Assembly: GCF_004342005.1 (NCBI RefSeq)
Contig: NZ_SMBX01000002.1
Span: 620,001-684,000 of the forward strand
Source of the DNA: Paracandidimonas soli
Lineage (GTDB): Bacteria > Pseudomonadota > Gammaproteobacteria > Burkholderiales > Burkholderiaceae_B
DNA length: 64,000 nucleotides
Direction of reading: 5' to 3'
A program made the position numbers and the translations under genes. Positions 62,024 through 64,000 of this stretch are shown here, in pieces; the stretch's first letter is position 1; each line of letters opens with the position of its first letter. The notes beneath the pieces were generated by a model. It saw only the letters and a program-made list of their open reading frames with translations. It did no database searches and was not told the origin of the DNA.

Positions 62024-62854
62024 ATGAATGCCGCGCAAGAAGACGAACGGGAAATCTACGAAATCTATGCCGTGCGCTATGCGCGCATGCCCCGGCTGAG
62101 ACGCGACAACTTCCTGGGAGGAGATCCGCACGACGCGCCCATGCCCATGGATTTTTTCGTATGGCTGCTGCGCTCATCCACGCGCCGCATACTGGTGGAT
62201 ACAGGCTTCAACGCGAAAACCGCCCGGGCGCGACAACGCGACCTGCTGCGCTGTCCCATCGAGGCCCTGGCGGCCCTGGGCGTGCAGCCGGGCGATATCA
62301 CCGACGTCATTCTCACGCACCTGCACTACGACCATGCGGGCAACCTGGACAAGCTGCCGAACGCCCGGTTCCACATCCAGGACTCGGAGGTGGACTATGC
62401 CACGGGACGCTGCATGTGCCACGAGACCATGCGCCACGCCTATTCCGTGGATGACGTCGTCGAACTGATCCGCAAGGTCTACGACGATCGGGTCGTATTC
62501 CATGACGGCGACAGTCAACTGGCCTCAGGCATCCGGCTGCTGCGGATCGGCGGTCATACAAAAGGCCTGCAATCGGTGCAGGTGCAGACCGGTCGGGGCA
62601 TGGTGGTGCTGGCTTCGGACGCTTCGCATTATTACGAAAACATGGAACGCGGCCGGCCTTTTCCCATCGTATTCAGCGTGGCCGAGATGCTGCAGGGCTA
62701 CACCCGGCTGGCGATGGCGGCGGATTCGGCGGAACACATCGTCCCCGGACACGACCCCCGCGTGCTGGCGATCTATCCTCCCCTGAGCGCCTCGGAACCG
62801 GACATCGCGCAATTGCATCTTCCGCCTATGGCATCGGTGCCGGAAGATCTTTGA
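62024..62854 (+). CDS. metallo-beta-lactamase-fold hydrolase, N-acyl-homoserine-lactonase-like
   Basis: A 276-residue dizinc hydrolase. HLHYDHAGN carries the HxHxDH ligands (His99, His101, Asp103, His104); His178 (IGGHTKG), Asp199 (VLASDA) and a later His in VPGHDPR complete the set, in the order of AiiA/AttM-type lactonases. There is no signal peptide. Members open acyl-homoserine lactones or simple gamma-lactones. As the last gene of a transport operon with an alpha/beta hydrolase, a catabolic lactone substrate is more likely than quorum quenching. It starts one nt after livF. Confidence 0.87.
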   Translation: MNAAQEDEREIYEIYAVRYARMPRLRRDNFLGGDPHDAPMPMDFFVWLLRSSTRRILVDTGFNAKTARARQRDLLRCPIEALAALGVQPGDITDVILTHLHYDHAGNLDKLPNARFHIQDSEVDYATGRCMCHETMRHAYSVDDVVELIRKVYDDRVVFHDGDSQLASGIRLLRIGGHTKGLQSVQVQTGRGMVVLASDASHYYENMERGRPFPIVFSVAEMLQGYTRLAMAADSAEHIVPGHDPRVLAIYPPLSASEPDIAQLHLPPMASVPEDL

Positions 62855-62895
62855 AAAACCCTGCTCCCTGCCTGGCGATTACCGCGCCCCCATCG

Positions 62896-62931
62896 CAAAA
62901 TGGCGGCAAGGCCCGCCAAGGCCTTGCCGCC
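62896..62931 (-). terminator. hairpin terminator between convergent genes
   Basis: A perfect 12-bp stem GGCGGCAAGGCC/GGCCTTGCCGCC (62902-62931, 6-nt loop) is followed on the minus strand by ATTTTGC. It lies 24 nt beyond the Bug gene stop and could also stop read-through from the plus-strand operon. Confidence 0.72.
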
Positions 62932-62955
62932 GGATCGTTTCCTCAACCGCCCCGA

Positions 62956-63921
62956 TCAGTCCACACTGGCGCCGGAGGCTTCCACAGCCTGGGCCCACTG
63001 CGCAGCCTCGGCCTTCACATACTCGCGGAAGTCCGCCGGACCGAGATTGACGACTTCGCCGCCCATGCTTTCGATGCGCGAGACGAATTCGGGAGCCGAA
63101 GCGACCTTCTTCGTCGCCTGGTGCAATTTTTCCAGAATGGCGGCATCCACGCCGGCGGGCGTGAAAAAGCCGAACCATGTCGCCGCGTTGAAGCCTGGCA
63201 CGCCAGCCTCTTCCATCGTAGGCACGTCCTTGATCGCTTCGATGCGGGTCGGATTGGCGACGGCGAGCGCGTTCAGCTTGCCGGCCTGGATATGCGGCAG
63301 CGCGGCCGACAGCGTAACGAACGCCGATTCCACCTGTCCCGCCAGCAAATCATTGAGCATGGGAGCATCGCCACGGAAAGGCACGTGCACGAAGTTGCTG
63401 CCCGTCTGTTTCTGGAACAGCGCCTGCGCCAGATGCTGCGGGGAACCATTGCCCGGCGATCCGACCGTGATTCCGTCCTTGTTCTCCTTGGCCTGCTTGA
63501 CATAGGCCTCCAGCGTCCTGGCTTCGAAGCTGGGAGCGGTAACCAGCACGATGGGGATGCGCGCGACCAGATGCACCGGCGCAAAGTCGCCGATGGGATC
63601 GTAGCTCAGCTTGCGATACAGGCTTGCGCTGATCGTATGGGCGGCGGTCGTCATATACAGCTTGTAGCCGTCCGGAGCGGATCGGGCCAGTTCCGAGGCC
63701 GCCAACGTCGTTCCAGCTCCCGGCTTGTTGACCACGACGACAGGCTGGCCCAATTCATTGGGAAGTTCGGCCGCAACCATGCGCGCAATCACGTCCGTGG
63801 CGCCGCCTGCCGCATAAGGCACGACCAGCTCGATGGGCTTGCCGGGGTACGACTGCGCACAAGCCGCCGCGCCCGCAAACAGCGATACCAGGCCTGTGAT
63901 GAATATCTTTCTTGCTTTCAT
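62956..63921 (-). CDS. Bug/TctC-family periplasmic solute-binding protein
   Basis: A 321-residue tripartite tricarboxylate receptor. A signal peptide (1-22, AAACAQ) precedes YPGKPIELVVPYAAGGATDVIARMV and the GQPVVVVNKPGAGTTLAAS loop. No tctAB genes are in the window. It converges with the Liv/lactonase operon and shares its operator motif, so it probably handles the same or a related compound. The ATG at 63921 was chosen as the one directly before the signal peptide. Confidence 0.91.
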   Translation of the reverse strand: MKARKIFITGLVSLFAGAAACAQSYPGKPIELVVPYAAGGATDVIARMVAAELPNELGQPVVVVNKPGAGTTLAASELARSAPDGYKLYMTTAAHTISASLYRKLSYDPIGDFAPVHLVARIPIVLVTAPSFEARTLEAYVKQAKENKDGITVGSPGNGSPQHLAQALFQKQTGSNFVHVPFRGDAPMLNDLLAGQVESAFVTLSAALPHIQAGKLNALAVANPTRIEAIKDVPTMEEAGVPGFNAATWFGFFTPAGVDAAILEKLHQATKKVASAPEFVSRIESMGGEVVNLGPADFREYVKAEAAQWAQAVEASGASVD

Positions 63922-63967
63922 GTGTTTTCCTCGTTCGTCCCCGACTTGGGTGATAGATCCAAAATAC

Positions 63968-63996
63968 AATGTTCTATTAGAAAGAACATATGTTCT
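63968..63996. promoter_or_regulatory. 29-bp compound operator, right copy
   Basis: It reads AATGTTCT, then ATTAGAA, then the perfect palindrome AGAACATATGTTCT (63983-63996). It aligns without gaps to 56104-56132 with 23 of 29 identical bases. It lies 47 bp upstream of the Bug gene start on the minus strand. The regulator gene is probably just beyond the window end. Confidence 0.75.
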
Positions 63997-64000
63997 GTTA

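Noticed and set aside
62024-62854. Dedicated quorum-quenching enzyme
   Set aside because: The fold and zinc ligands allow it, but the gene is bound into a transport operon, so a nutritional lactone is more likely.
1-64000. CRISPR arrays, rRNA and tRNA genes, replication origin
   Set aside because: No regularly spaced repeats, no rRNA or canonical tRNA sequence apart from the tRNA-like part of ssrA, and no cluster of DnaA boxes were noticed on reading.

Overview
The window looks like a chromosomal segment of a high-GC betaproteobacterium of the order Burkholderiales, most likely family Alcaligenaceae (Bordetella/Achromobacter/Pusillimonas-like). The reasons are a tmRNA whose tag reads ANDERFALAA, a hemC-hemD-hemX-hemY order, a recA-recX block near DUF2889-sucC-sucD-terC, two orphan Bug/TctC-type binding proteins, and a BPSS1780-type membrane protein. 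The species call is inference from gene content; no database was searched.

Layout. 0-7 kb: lexA with its own LexA box, a secreted unknown, a solitary rfbB, a GFA-fold protein, a DNA/RNA endonuclease, a ChrB-like/MFS pair and an RhtA-type exporter. 7-11.5 kb: a minus-strand LysR-Bug-LigJ-LigK group for the lower protocatechuate/gallate 4,5-cleavage route. 11.9-14 kb: two DNA-repair genes (an HMCES/YedK AP-site crosslinker and a T4 endonuclease V-like pyrimidine-dimer glycosylase) next to the 3' end of ssrA. 14-17.3 kb: a TPR protein, thrB and a membrane protein. 17.2-26.6 kb: a compact, translationally coupled Tad/Flp-type pilus locus with an FHA-TadA fusion and a DUF192 gene at its end. 26.8-34 kb: one long minus-strand unit terC, a 41-residue membrane protein, hemC, hemD, hemX, hemY, ppa, an FAH-family gene and a DUF2007 gene, closed by an intrinsic terminator. 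34.2-37 kb: sucCD and DUF2889. 37-40.5 kb: divergent metE/metR with a MetR box between them. 40.5-42.2 kb: recA-recX with a consensus LexA box. 42.3-54.8 kb: an AraC regulator and a minus-strand catabolic operon (Liv-type ABC transporter, XdhC-free molybdenum hydroxylase with a CoxG domain fused to the large subunit, CoA ligase, enoyl-CoA hydratase). 55-56 kb: rdgC with a strong terminator. 56.1-64 kb: a second Liv-type operon with an SCP2-like protein, an alpha/beta hydrolase and a metallo-beta-lactamase-fold lactonase-like enzyme, facing a convergent Bug protein gene.

How the genes work together. The two ends of the last region carry nearly the same 29-bp operator (56104-56132 and 63968-63996), so the eight plus-strand genes and the convergent Bug gene probably form one regulon for an imported ester- or lactone-like substrate. 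The 42-55 kb operon should import an aromatic-type carboxylate, activate it with CoA and hydroxylate it. lexA, recA, recX, rdgC, the HMCES gene and the dimer glycosylase make DNA repair unusually dense here, although only lexA and recA show a LexA box.

Other points of interest are two inverted copies of an approximately 89-bp hairpin element resembling an IS200/IS605 right end, a small membrane protein gene locked between terC and hemC, a probably leaderless rhtA-type transcript behind a 14-bp perfect dyad, and a Tad locus with no visible TadZ, TadD or prepilin peptidase gene.
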